Positions 54,654 to 62,135 of a stretch of 64,000 bases of DNA are shown here, piece by piece (the stretch's first letter is position 1; each line of letters opens with the position of its first letter). Where the stretch lies: contig CAVTJA010000010.1 in assembly GCA_963735005.1 (NCBI GenBank), positions 567,504-631,503 of the forward strand, read 5' to 3'. The DNA is from WTKG01 sp963735005 (GTDB taxonomy: Bacteria > Actinomycetota > Actinomycetes > Actinomycetales > Demequinaceae). The position numbers were made by a program, and so were the translations under genes. The notes beneath the pieces are model-generated. The model was not told the origin of the DNA. It saw nothing but the letters and a program-made list of their open reading frames with translations, and did no database searches.

Positions 54654-55331
54654 CTACGCGCGAACTTGGGTGGTGTCCTTCGGGGTGCGGACCCCGACGG
54701 TGAGGAGGTATCCGATGATCCAGAACTCGCCGATGGACGGAAGGGCGGTCAGGGCGCCGGCCACGGCGCCAGGGGCATTGGGCCAGAGGTACACGACGAA
54801 CGCGCTGAGGAGGTACGTCGCGCCTCCGGCGACGAGAATCGCGCCGAGCGCTCGCGGCATCAGGTGGTGGGTGTAGATCACATACCCCATGGGAATGAGC
54901 CACAGTCCGAAGAAGAGCGCCCCGACGGTCCACGCGGAGTCTCGTAGGTCGTACAAAAGCCCGACGCTAGAGGCGTCACCGCCGGCGAGAGCAATGTCGA
55001 GCGCGGTCGCCGTGACGGTGACGCCGATGAGCCCGACGACGACGTTGACGAACCCAAACGCCGCGAGAGAGCCTGCTGCGAACGAGTTGTGCGCGCGAAA
55101 GAGCCGGAAGAACCAGAGCGCGACGAGCGCTTGGGTCACGACGATGGTCATGTCGGCGACGAGTCCGACCCGGGCGAGGGTCTCGTGCGCGACGAGGTTC
55201 GTCGCGGTGGCGGAGGCATCGCCAGCGACGTAGAGGGCGTTGAGCACGATGATCTGCCCGACGATGCCTCCAACCGCGAGGCCCAGGTACCACACGCCCG
55301 TCCAACGGGCGGTCTTCTTCATGTCGTTCAT
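54654..55331 (-). CDS. DUF4386 family membrane protein
   Basis: 225 residues with six or seven hydrophobic segments: GVWYLGLAVGGIVGQIIVL, LVADMTIVVTQALVALWFF, VNVVVGLIGVTVTATALDIA, WTVGALFFGLWLIPMGYVIY, LGAILVAGGATYLLSAFVVY and IGEFWIIGYLLTVGVR. The phrase ARWTGVWYLGLAVGG and DSAWTVGALFFGLWLIPMGY are DUF4386 marks. ATG 55331, with AGGAG 6 bases upstream. Function unknown; neighbours are an MDR dehydrogenase and the MMPL transporter, all on the same strand. Confidence 0.85.
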   Translation of the reverse strand: MNDMKKTARWTGVWYLGLAVGGIVGQIIVLNALYVAGDASATATNLVAHETLARVGLVADMTIVVTQALVALWFFRLFRAHNSFAAGSLAAFGFVNVVVGLIGVTVTATALDIALAGGDASSVGLLYDLRDSAWTVGALFFGLWLIPMGYVIYTHHLMPRALGAILVAGGATYLLSAFVVYLWPNAPGAVAGALTALPSIGEFWIIGYLLTVGVRTPKDTTQVRA

Positions 55332-55382
55332 TGCTTTCTCCTGTCTTGAGGGGTGGGTGCGGCGAGGGGTCGCCGCATCGAG

Positions 55383-56363
55383 CTAGACGGTGATGACGAC
55401 CTTCGCCCGAACGTGGCCCGTGCCGAAGTAGCGCATGGCGTCGGGAACGGCGGAGAGCGGATACGTCTCGTCGATGACGGGGGTGACGTCGCCGGCGTCG
55501 ATCAGCGCGCCGACGTCGCGGAGCGCTCCTCCCGAGACGTCGGGCGTCACTACGCGCAGCGACCGCCCCACAAAGGGCGATGCGATCCGCCATCGGACGA
55601 TCTGCCCGAGCGGACCGAGCCACCTGCCCCCACCGCCGCCAACCATCGCGACGCGACCGCCGCGGGGAAGGATCCGAAGCATCCGCCTCAACGAGTAGCC
55701 GCCCGCGCAATCGATGACGACGTCGAACGTCTCGCCGAGCGAGGTGACGTCCTCCCGGGAGTAGTCGACGGTGCGGTCGGCGCCGATCGCGCGAATCAGC
55801 GGGGCGTTGCGCCCGCTACAGACGGCCGTCACGTGGCTCGCGCCACGAGCCTTCGCGATCTGCACCGCGAACGTCCCGACGCCGCCCGAGGCGCCGTTGA
55901 TGAGCACGCGGTCTCCGAATCCGACCCGGCCGACGTCGCGCACCGCCGCGAGCGCGGTGAGGGCGGCCAGCGGCGTCGCCGCCGCCTGGTCGAAGGTGAT
56001 GCCCGCCGGCTTGGGCGCCACGCGGTCGGCGGCGACGGCGATGCGCTCGGCGAGCGCGCCGCCGGCCATCGAGTACCCGTAGACCTCGTCGCCGACGGCG
56101 TGCTCGATGACTCCCTCGCCCACGGCCTCCACGAGGCCCGCGAAGTCGCCGGCCGGCGTGAGGCCGCCGCGCGGGCCGCGGAGGGCTCCGGGCGCCATGC
56201 GAAGGATCGCCGGGTCGGCGACGAGGAGGCGCCAGTCTTTCGAGTTGATGGACGCGGCTCGCACGCGGACGACGACCTCGCCGGGTCCGGGCGCGGGAAT
56301 GGGTGCGTCGACCAGGCGGAGGACGTCGGGCGTCCCGTAGCGGTTGTAGGTCCAGGACTTCAT
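55383..56363 (-). CDS. NAD(P)-dependent medium-chain oxidoreductase (quinone-oxidoreductase type)
   Basis: 326 residues, cytosolic. N-terminal GroES-like domain with MKSWTYNRYGTPDVLRLVDA, VVVRVRAASINSKDWRLLV and GDFAGLVEAVGEGVIEHAVG; Rossmann domain with GDRVLINGASGGVGTFAVQI (binding GxSGxG). There is no cysteine cluster for structural zinc, so it belongs to the zinc-independent quinone-oxidoreductase-like branch. Reduces an enone or quinone with NADPH, substrate unknown. ATG 56363. It is 77 bases from the XRE regulator, which is transcribed the same way, so co-regulation is possible. Confidence 0.88.
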   Translation of the reverse strand: MKSWTYNRYGTPDVLRLVDAPIPAPGPGEVVVRVRAASINSKDWRLLVADPAILRMAPGALRGPRGGLTPAGDFAGLVEAVGEGVIEHAVGDEVYGYSMAGGALAERIAVAADRVAPKPAGITFDQAAATPLAALTALAAVRDVGRVGFGDRVLINGASGGVGTFAVQIAKARGASHVTAVCSGRNAPLIRAIGADRTVDYSREDVTSLGETFDVVIDCAGGYSLRRMLRILPRGGRVAMVGGGGGRWLGPLGQIVRWRIASPFVGRSLRVVTPDVSGGALRDVGALIDAGDVTPVIDETYPLSAVPDAMRYFGTGHVRAKVVITV

Positions 56364-56440
56364 GGCGGTGCCTTTCGTTTCAGGGTGTAGTCGGTAGAGG
56401 CCGCGAGCGTGGCGCTCGCGAACCGCGGGTGAATGGGGGG

Positions 56441-56671
56441 CTAGTCCGAGGGCTCCTCGGGGTACTGGAAGACGTCATCGAGCGGAACCCCGAAGGCCCG
56501 CGCGATCTGGAAGGCCATCTCGAGCGTCGGCGAATACCGCCCCTGCTCGATCGCGATCACCGTCTGGCGGGTGACGCCGATGCGTTCGGCGAGTTCCGCC
56601 TGCGTCATCTCGCCCGCCGCGAACCGGAGCTGCCGGATCGCGTTGGTGACCTTGGTGGGCTTGCCTCCCAT
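56441..56671 (-). CDS. XRE-family helix-turn-helix regulator
   Basis: 76 residues. A single HTH domain: TNAIRQLRFAAGEMTQAELA, ERIGVTRQTVIAIEQGRYSP (recognition helix region) and TLEMAFQIARAFGVPLDDVF. The short form with no sensor domain belongs with the YozG-like regulators that are paired with small membrane proteins. ATG 56671 lies 2 bases after the stop of the membrane gene before it, so it is the last gene of a four-gene operon. It probably binds the repeats at 58008-58074. Confidence 0.9.
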   Translation of the reverse strand: MGGKPTKVTNAIRQLRFAAGEMTQAELAERIGVTRQTVIAIEQGRYSPTLEMAFQIARAFGVPLDDVFQYPEEPSD

Positions 56672-56673
56672 GG

Positions 56674-57120
56674 CTAGAAGCCCCTCCGGTACGCGATGAG
56701 CTTGGCGATTCCGCCGTGGACTCCCGCGAGGATCCCCGCAAGGAACATCGTGTTGGCGATCCAGAAGGGGTCGACGCGGACCATGCACAAGATGATGACG
56801 GCGAAGGTGCCGATGCCGGTGAAGAACTGACCCTTACGGTTGCCGAGGCGCTCGATCTCTTTGTCTCTCGCGTCGCCCTCCTCGAGGTCGGGTTCGTCGC
56901 CGCGGGCCGCGGCGGCGATAGCGGAGCCGATCGCGGAGGCGATGGTCCCGGCGATGATCCCCGCGACCACCACGCTCATCGACCAGATCATCGGCACCAC
57001 CCAGCTCACATGCTCGACGGGGGTGTGGGCTGCGCGGCTCAAGACCACCGAAAAGTAGGCGATGGCGACAAGGGGCATGACCAGCAGCTGAACCCAGACT
57101 GAGCGCTCGGAAACGGTCAC
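56674..57120 (-). CDS. four-segment membrane protein, paralogue C of operon
   Basis: 148 residues from GTG 57120, overlapping the previous gene by 4 bases. Segments: VQLLVMPLVAIAYFSVVLSR, VVPMIWSMSVVVAGIIAGTI, FTGIGTFAVIILCMVRVDPF and NTMFLAGILAGVHGGIAKLI. The charged middle contains LEEGDARDKEIERLGNRKG and the end is the repeat phrase DPFWIANTMFLAG then AYRRGF. Same layout as the next two genes. Function unknown. It shares with its paralogues the pattern RDxxIxxxG before segment 3 and PFWIAN in segment 4. Confidence 0.8.
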   Translation of the reverse strand: MTVSERSVWVQLLVMPLVAIAYFSVVLSRAAHTPVEHVSWVVPMIWSMSVVVAGIIAGTIASAIGSAIAAAARGDEPDLEEGDARDKEIERLGNRKGQFFTGIGTFAVIILCMVRVDPFWIANTMFLAGILAGVHGGIAKLIAYRRGF

Positions 57121-57572
57121 GACGGGATCCCTTCGCGGTAGGCGGCCACGCGGCCCGCGGTGGAGACGAACGACGCGAACCAGCTGCCGAGGAACAGGTT
57201 GTGGGCGACCCAGAAGGGCTCGACGTTCAGGGCGAGAAGGATGATCGACACGGCGACGGTCAGGCCTGCGAGTCCCCCGTTGATCGACTCGCCGTAGCGC
57301 TGGATGTCCTTGTCCCGGACGTCCTCGACGGGGCCGCGGTGGCGGAGCCGCGCAATCCCGTAGCCGATGCCGTAGAGCCCGCCGCCGATGGCGACTACCA
57401 GCAGCATCGGCCCCTGCCACGCGACCTTGGTGACGGAGACGTCGTCCGTGAAGACGCGGGTGAGGACGATCGCGAGGTAGGCGAGCATCGAGAGGACGCT
57501 GAGCGCGAGGCCCGCGTAGAGGACGCCTTCGGCGAAGGAGATGTCCTCCTTGGTCGGCGCGTTGGCAGTCAC
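57117..57572 (-). CDS. four-segment membrane protein, paralogue B of operon
   Basis: 151 residues from GTG 57572. Segments: GVLYAGLALSVLSMLAYLAI, GPMLLVVAIGGGLYGIGYGI, GLTVAVSIILLALNVEPFWV and FLGSWFASFVSTAGRVAAYR. Middle loop HRGPVEDVRDKDIQRYGESI matches the pattern RDxDIxxxG of its neighbours. Position between paralogues A and C indicates a tandem triplication. No catalytic residues or signal sequences evident. Overlaps paralogue C by 4 bases (GTGA). Confidence 0.8.
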   Translation of the reverse strand: MTANAPTKEDISFAEGVLYAGLALSVLSMLAYLAIVLTRVFTDDVSVTKVAWQGPMLLVVAIGGGLYGIGYGIARLRHRGPVEDVRDKDIQRYGESINGGLAGLTVAVSIILLALNVEPFWVAHNLFLGSWFASFVSTAGRVAAYREGIPS

Positions 57573-57574
57573 GG

Positions 57575-57997
57575 CTAGATTCCCTTCCGGTAGGCGACGG
57601 CCTTGGCCGCGACGGTGATGAGGGCGGTGAGGACGTAGGCGACGTAGATCGCGTTGGCGATCCAGAAGGTGTCGGCGTCGCGCATCGCGAGGACAAAGGG
57701 CCCGACGACGAGGGTGGAGAAGACGATGAACCCCAGCGCGTCGCCGCGGCGGCGGATGTCCCGGTCGCGCGGGTCGCGCTTGTCGGCCTCGGCAGGGTTG
57801 GAGGCGCGGACGAACATCCCGCCGACGACGTTGACGATGATGCCGGCGCCGATGGCCCAGAGCATGGTGCGCACGTAGTCGATGTCCGCGACGGCACCGG
57901 CGTCGGCGATCCGTCGCGCGAGCCACACGAGGTACACGGCGGGCACGACGAGCGACGCGAACCCGTAGGCCCACTGGCTCTTCTCTTCGAACGTCAT
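57575..57997 (-). CDS. four-segment membrane protein, paralogue A of operon
   Basis: 140 residues, ATG 57997, first gene of the operon. Segments: AYGFASLVVPAVYLVWLARR, RTMLWAIGAGIIVNVVGGMF, GFIVFSTLVVGPFVLAMRDA and NAIYVAYVLTALITVAAKAV. Loop DKRDPRDRDIRRRGDALGF and the end ADTFWIANAIYVAYVL with AYRKGI show the shared pattern. Its 5' end lies 36 bases downstream of the -10 box at 58033-58038. Confidence 0.8.
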   Translation of the reverse strand: MTFEEKSQWAYGFASLVVPAVYLVWLARRIADAGAVADIDYVRTMLWAIGAGIIVNVVGGMFVRASNPAEADKRDPRDRDIRRRGDALGFIVFSTLVVGPFVLAMRDADTFWIANAIYVAYVLTALITVAAKAVAYRKGI

Positions 57998-58007
57998 GGC
58001 TGCTCCA

Positions 58008-58074
58008 ATGTCAAGAATCTCTTACATGCACGAATGTAAGGCACACGCGACATCATGTCAAGAATTGTTTACAC
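58008..58074 (-). promoter_or_regulatory. promoter and repeated operator of the XRE/membrane-protein operon
   Basis: On the minus strand TTGACA (58056-58061), 17 bases, TACATT (58033-58038): a near-consensus sigma-70 promoter. A 20-base element occurs twice in the same direction, 47 bases apart: ATGTCAAGAATCTCTTACAT (58008-58027) and ATGTCAAGAATTGTTTACAC (58055-58074). One copy lies over the -35 box, the other over the predicted start of transcription. In addition CTTACAT and ATGTAAG (58021-58040) form a 7-bp inverted repeat across the -10 box. Expected to be the binding site of the operon's own XRE repressor. Confidence 0.6.
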
Positions 58075-58144
58075 GAACCGGCACCACCGTCGGCTCCCTC
58101 CCCAGGGATTTCGGTTCCGGGCGTGCGTCTGTGACTATCGAAGG

Positions 58145-59407
58145 ATGAAATCCCTCGACGGCTATGCCCACACTGACGTGCCCTTGAACCGCATCGACGA
58201 CTTCTTCGAAGTGGATCAGTGGGCGATGGTGGGCGAATGGCTCCCCGAGGATCGCCAGGACTACGTGGACGCGGTCGCGCTCGATCGTTGCCGCGCCGTT
58301 GAGGTGGTCGACGCCTCTCGGGGTGCCGTCGGCGAGTTTGCCGGCGTCCACTCGAGCTTCGGGACCCAGATGGTGGTCCCCGGAGGGACCGTGCCGATCG
58401 CGGGCCTCAGCTGGGTCGGCGTTCACCCGGCGCACCGGCGCCGGGGAATCCTGCGCGCGATGATGAGTGACCACTTCGCCCGCTGCCGTCGGCGCGGCGA
58501 GCACGTGAGCGTCCTCTACGCGACCCAGGCCGCCATTTACACACGCTTCGGCTACGGGCTCGGGTCGCACACCGTCCGCGCCAAGATTCCCTTCGGCGCG
58601 AAGCTCCGCAAGGTCGCGGGCTCCGAGGAACTCACGGTGCGGCTCGAGCGCGCGGACTACGAGGCGCACGACGCGATCGTCCAGGGCATCCAGGACCGGA
58701 TCACGCGACCGGGAACCGTTCGTCCGCCCAAGGGCTCGGGGCGACTCGCGCGCTTCACCGACCCGGTCGGGAACCGCAAGGGATTCGAGAAGTGGCGCAT
58801 CCTCATCGTCGAGGATGCCGGCGATCCCGTGGCGTACGCGTTCTTCCGCCGCAAGGCGCAGAAGTCCGACGGCCTGGCGGTGGGCGTCGCGCAGGTCGCC
58901 GAGCAGGGCGCGCTTACTCCCGCGGCCGCGCACCGCATGTGGAGCGTGCTGTCGAACTTCGACCTCATCCAGACCACGACAACCGCGAACCTCGCGACGG
59001 ACGACGCGTTCATTCGCCTCCTGGCGGACACGCGGGTGATCCATCCGCTGATCATGGACAACATCTGGGTACGCGTCCTCGACGTGCCCGCGGCGCTCGA
59101 GGCCCGCGAGTACTACGGCGACGTCGACCTCACCGTGTCGATTCGCGACCGGGACGTGCCGGACAACGCCGGATCCTGGCGGGTCGTCGTCACGGGCGGC
59201 AGGGCGACCGTCACTCGGGCGGACGCCTCGACGTCGCCCGACCTCGCCATGGACATCGAGGAGCTCTCGAGCGCGTACCTCGGCGGCGTCTCCGTGGAAT
59301 CGATGGCCGCGGCCGGGGTGGTCGAGGAGCGCGCGCCCGGCGCGGTCCGGCAGCTGGCAGTCGCGATGTTCTCGCCGGTCGCGCCGCACGCGAACTGGGA
59401 CTTCTAG
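58145..59407 (+). CDS. Eis-type GNAT N-acetyltransferase
   Basis: 420 residues. Acetyl-CoA-dependent acetyltransferase of the Eis group, which acetylates amines of aminoglycosides or proteins. N-terminal GNAT domain with the CoA loop LSWVGVHPAHRRRGILRAMM (R-R-x-x-G), the following YATQAAIYTRFGYGLGSHTV, a second, degenerate GNAT domain with RILIVEDAGDPVAYAFFRRK, and a C-terminal sterol-carrier-like domain with LTVSIRDRDVPDNAGSWRVV and the end HANWDF, where the terminal Phe carboxylate serves as catalytic base in Eis. ATG 58145 is chosen over 58055, as the shorter start gives the normal family N terminus; it has only a poorly spaced AAGG. Divergent from the XRE operon. Confidence 0.88.
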   Translation: MKSLDGYAHTDVPLNRIDDFFEVDQWAMVGEWLPEDRQDYVDAVALDRCRAVEVVDASRGAVGEFAGVHSSFGTQMVVPGGTVPIAGLSWVGVHPAHRRRGILRAMMSDHFARCRRRGEHVSVLYATQAAIYTRFGYGLGSHTVRAKIPFGAKLRKVAGSEELTVRLERADYEAHDAIVQGIQDRITRPGTVRPPKGSGRLARFTDPVGNRKGFEKWRILIVEDAGDPVAYAFFRRKAQKSDGLAVGVAQVAEQGALTPAAAHRMWSVLSNFDLIQTTTTANLATDDAFIRLLADTRVIHPLIMDNIWVRVLDVPAALEAREYYGDVDLTVSIRDRDVPDNAGSWRVVVTGGRATVTRADASTSPDLAMDIEELSSAYLGGVSVESMAAAGVVEERAPGAVRQLAVAMFSPVAPHANWDF

Positions 59408-59474
59408 CGCGCGTCGTTCCGGCCCGACCTCGCGAACCAGAGGGGGTTGCGGGACGCTCGGGATCCGCGTAACG

Positions 59475-59492
59475 TACAACCAAATGGTTGTA
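59475..59492. promoter_or_regulatory. ArsR operator overlapping the start codon
   Basis: TACAACCAAATGGTTGTA, 8-2-8 inverted repeat, spans the ATG at 59484. A possible promoter is TTGCGG (59447-59452), 17 bases, TAACGT (59470-59475), which would make the mRNA leaderless; the operator then covers the start of transcription and of translation. Sites of the ACAACCAnnTGGTTGT kind are known before ArsR-SRPBCC gene pairs. Confidence 0.65.
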
Positions 59493-59828
59493 GAACTTGA
59501 ACTCACCGACGACGAGGTGGACCGCATCTTCCGGGCCCTCGCCGACGCGACGCGCCGCGACATCGTGCGCCGCACGCTGGGAGCGGAGGCCTCGGTCTCG
59601 TCGCTGGCGGCGGACTACCGCATGTCCTTCGCCGCCGTCCAGAAGCACGTGTCCGTCCTCGAAGGAGCCGGCCTGGTGACCAAGCACCCTCACGGCCGCG
59701 AGCGCATCGTCCGCGGCAACCCACGCGCGATCGCGCGCGCCCAACACCTGCTCGACCGCTACGAGCAGATCTGGCGTGGCCGCATCGGCCGCCTCGACGC
59801 GCTCCTCGCGGACGACCCGATCAACTAG
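59484..59828 (+). CDS. ArsR-family winged-helix regulator
   Basis: 114 residues. LTDDEVDRIFRALADATRRD, IVRRTLGAEASVSSLAADYR, and the recognition region MSFAAVQKHVSVLEGAGLVT KH with a wing HPHGRERIVRGNP. The metal-binding cysteines of arsenic regulators are absent, so it is a non-metal member of the type that pairs with SRPBCC proteins. The operator overlaps its start codon, pointing to self-repression. Followed 9 bases later by the SRPBCC gene. Confidence 0.9.
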   Translation: MVVELELTDDEVDRIFRALADATRRDIVRRTLGAEASVSSLAADYRMSFAAVQKHVSVLEGAGLVTKHPHGRERIVRGNPRAIARAQHLLDRYEQIWRGRIGRLDALLADDPIN

Positions 59829-59837
59829 GGAGACCCC

Positions 59838-60806
59838 ATGCCCATCACCTCCGTTGAGAAGGACGTCGACGCCTCGACCATGACCGTGGTCGCCGACTTC
59901 GGCGTCCCCGTGGAGCGGCTGTGGGACGCGTACGCGGACCCGCGCAAACTGGAACGCTTCTGGGGTCCGCCCGAGTGGCCGGCGACGTTCACCCGCCACG
60001 ACATGTCGGCCGGCGGCCGGTCGGACTACGCGATGACGGGCCCGGACGGCGAGCAGTCGCGGGGCTACTGGGAGTTCGTCTCGGTCGATGCGCCGCACGG
60101 CTTCGAGGTGATCGACGGATTCGCGAATGCCGACGGCAGCGCCAACACGGACATGCCGACGATGCGGATGATGTTCCCCTTCGAGGCGACGAAGACGGGT
60201 TCGCGGATGACGACCACCACCTATTTCGGAACGGCCGAGACCCTTGCGCAGATGCTCGAGATGGGCATGGACGAGGGCATGCGGTCCGCCATGGGCCAGA
60301 TTGACGACGTGCTCGCCGACCTCGCGTCGTTCGCCGCCGACCGCGCGGTCACCGCCCAGATCCTCTCCGATACCCAGGTGCGGGTCTCCCGCGTGATTCG
60401 CGGAACGGCCGAGCAGGTGTGGCGGGCGCACCACGAGGCCGCGCTCATGAAGCGCTGGCTGCTGGGCCCCGACGGGTGGACCATGCCGGTGTGCGAGGTC
60501 GCGTCGAAGGTGGGCGACACGTACCGCTACGAGTGGGCGCCCGTGGAGGGCGAGGGCGGGTTCGGCTTCAAGGGGGAGTTGCTGGAGTCCACCGCGCCCG
60601 TGCGCGTGGTCACCACCGAGCACATGATCGGCATGGAGCCGCGCACCACCAACGAGCTCACCCTCACCCCCGTCGACGGGGGCACGCTGCTGAGCCTCGT
60701 CATCACGTACCCGAGCGCGGAGGTGCGTGACATGGTGCTCGCGACGGGAATGACCGACGGCATGGAGACGTCCTACGCGCGGCTCGAGCGGGAGCTCGCG
60801 GCGTAG
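59838..60806 (+). CDS. SRPBCC (AHSA1-like) protein, two domains
   Basis: 322 residues, a duplicated AHSA1-type lipid/ligand-binding fold. Domain 1 (residues 10-155): VVADFGVPVERLWDAYADPR, KLERFWGPPEWPATFTRHDM and TTTTYFGTAETLAQMLEMGM. Domain 2 (residues 170-320): VRVSRVIRGTAEQVWRAHHE, ALMKRWLLGPDGWTMPVCEV and SLVITYPSAEVRDMVLATGM. The two halves show the phrase 'R.W..L.P..W' and 'M..GM..GM..S'. Single-domain proteins are commonest; the duplication is found in some actinobacterial proteins. Substrate unknown; co-transcribed with the ArsR regulator upstream. Confidence 0.88.
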   Translation: MPITSVEKDVDASTMTVVADFGVPVERLWDAYADPRKLERFWGPPEWPATFTRHDMSAGGRSDYAMTGPDGEQSRGYWEFVSVDAPHGFEVIDGFANADGSANTDMPTMRMMFPFEATKTGSRMTTTTYFGTAETLAQMLEMGMDEGMRSAMGQIDDVLADLASFAADRAVTAQILSDTQVRVSRVIRGTAEQVWRAHHEAALMKRWLLGPDGWTMPVCEVASKVGDTYRYEWAPVEGEGGFGFKGELLESTAPVRVVTTEHMIGMEPRTTNELTLTPVDGGTLLSLVITYPSAEVRDMVLATGMTDGMETSYARLERELAA

Positions 60807-60839
60807 GGACCCGTCGACGCGCCGAGGCACAATGGCGTC

Positions 60840-61268
60840 ATGAGCGACTACGAGATTTCCGAAATCGGGCCCCTCGACTCGTGGCACGACCACGTGGGGG
60901 GGTTCCGCCCCGAGTCCACGTGGGCCGGGCGGCGCATCGTCGACCACGAGATGACGATGCAGTACATCGGCATGAGCGTGAACGCCCTCCTCCCGGGCGA
61001 CCAGGCCGGCTACTGGCACACCCACGACCGCATCGAGGAGCTCTACGTCTTCCTGGAGGGCAAGGGCCAGATGGGACTCGACGACGACGTGGTGGACGTG
61101 GGCGCGGGAAGCGTGGTCCGCGTGGGGCAGGGGGTCTGGCGCACCTGGCGCGCGCACCCGGACAGCGCGGGCGAGCTCCGCTGGCTGTGCATCCGCTCCG
61201 GCGGCTCCGAGCTCCCGCACTTCCCGGACGACGGCACGCGGGACAACGACCGCGCGATGCCCTGGTAG
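60840..61268 (+). CDS. cupin-domain protein
   Basis: 142 residues. Beta-barrel with conserved cupin motif 1 AGYWHTHDRIEELYVFLEGK (H-x-H then E), motif 2 VRVGQGVWRTWRAHPDSAGE with the metal-binding position changed to RTWRAH; so one of the usual metal histidines may be H at position 108. The remainder IRSGGSELPHFPDDGTRDND is typical of the actinobacterial cupin group. The role (dioxygenase, isomerase or sugar-binding) is not clear. ATG 60840; it is 33 bases after the SRPBCC stop, so may join that transcript. Confidence 0.75.
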   Translation: MSDYEISEIGPLDSWHDHVGGFRPESTWAGRRIVDHEMTMQYIGMSVNALLPGDQAGYWHTHDRIEELYVFLEGKGQMGLDDDVVDVGAGSVVRVGQGVWRTWRAHPDSAGELRWLCIRSGGSELPHFPDDGTRDNDRAMPW

Positions 61269-61308
61269 GTCTTCGGGACGGTCCCGGTTCGTTGGTGACT
61301 TGACACGT

Positions 61309-61333
61309 TGGAAAGTCACGGGTTGACTTTCCA
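61309..61333. promoter_or_regulatory. perfect 10-5-10 palindrome before a membrane protein/regulator pair
   Basis: TGGAAAGTCA (61309-61318), spacer CGGGT, TGACTTTCCA (61324-61333), and a further half-site TGGAAAGT (61337-61344) over the following ATG at 61336. TTGACA stands at 61300-61305. Probably the binding site for the winged-helix regulator at 61788-62072, which would repress its own operon. Confidence 0.6.
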
Positions 61334-61335
61334 CT

Positions 61336-61791
61336 ATGGAAAGTGATGACGACCGGGATCTGAGCCCCGAGGAAGCGCTCGCCAGCGCGGCGGCCGGGCG
61401 CGACGCCGTCGCCCGCCGGATGTACGGCTCGTGGCCATGGGACGCGTGCATGGCTGCGAGCTTCGGGATCTATATGGCGCTTCTCTCGTACCTCTCGGGC
61501 GCGTTGGCCGGGGCCGTGATCCCCGCGTGGGTGGTCGCGTTCAAGTCGCTCCGCCGCGCGCGTCAACGGAGCACCGGCATCGTCTCCGTCGGGAACACCC
61601 GCCGCACGCTCGCCCCGTTCCAGCTCGTCGGATTCGGCGTGGTCTTGGCGCTTTTCCCGACCGGCATCGCACTCCGCCATTGGTGGCCCCTGGCGCCCGT
61701 GGCGACCTCGCTACTCGCGTCGGCGATCATCTACGTCGGGTCGCGGCGACCCCTTGGCCGGGCCACGGCCCCGATGCACACGTGGCTGTGA
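61336..61791 (+). CDS. membrane protein of unknown function coupled to a regulator
   Basis: 151 residues from ATG 61336. An N-terminal acidic helix (SDDDRDLSPEEALASAAAGR) precedes four hydrophobic segments: DACMAASFGIYMALLSYLSG, ALAGAVIPAWVVAFKS, FQLVGFGVVLALFPTGIALR and LAPVATSLLASAIIYVGSRR. No function recognised. Overlaps the next gene (GTGA), so the two are one translation unit. Confidence 0.75.
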   Translation: MESDDDRDLSPEEALASAAAGRDAVARRMYGSWPWDACMAASFGIYMALLSYLSGALAGAVIPAWVVAFKSLRRARQRSTGIVSVGNTRRTLAPFQLVGFGVVLALFPTGIALRHWWPLAPVATSLLASAIIYVGSRRPLGRATAPMHTWL

Positions 61792-62072
61792 CCGAACCGC
61801 GATTCGACCGGACGATCCACGCGGCCGTCCGACTGCAACTGTGCGCGATGCTGGCCGAGGTGGACGCGATGGACTTCGCCGCGGCGCGGGAGGACCTGGG
61901 GGTCAGCGACTCGGTGATGAGCAAGCACGTCAAGGTGCTGGCGGACGAGGGCTACGTGCGGGTGACGGCCTTCAAGGATTGCGGGCGCGCGAGGAAGCGG
62001 CTCGCCCTGACCGGATCAGGCTTCGACGCGTATGCGGCGCACGTCGCGGAGCTCAGGCGCCTGATCGGGTGA
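61788..62072 (+). CDS. winged-helix transcriptional regulator (PadR/MarR-like small form)
   Basis: 94 residues from GTG 61788. IHAAVRLQLCAMLAEVDAMD, AAREDLGVSDSVMSKHVKVL (recognition helix SDSVMSKHVK) and ADEGYVRVTAFKDCGRARKR with LALTGSGFDAYAAHVAELR. This is the small winged-helix DNA-binding family found in operons with one membrane protein. The palindrome 61309-61333 is its probable operator. Confidence 0.85.
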   Translation: MTEPRFDRTIHAAVRLQLCAMLAEVDAMDFAAAREDLGVSDSVMSKHVKVLADEGYVRVTAFKDCGRARKRLALTGSGFDAYAAHVAELRRLIG

Positions 62073-62135
62073 ACGCGCATGGGGCGGCCGCGGATCTCTC
62101 GACCGGCGACCGCCCCGTTCGGGGGTGCTTGGCGG

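Noticed and set aside
59211..61451. 746-codon open frame on the minus strand
   Set aside because: Opposite ArsR, SRPBCC and cupin genes with intact motifs; a shadow frame.
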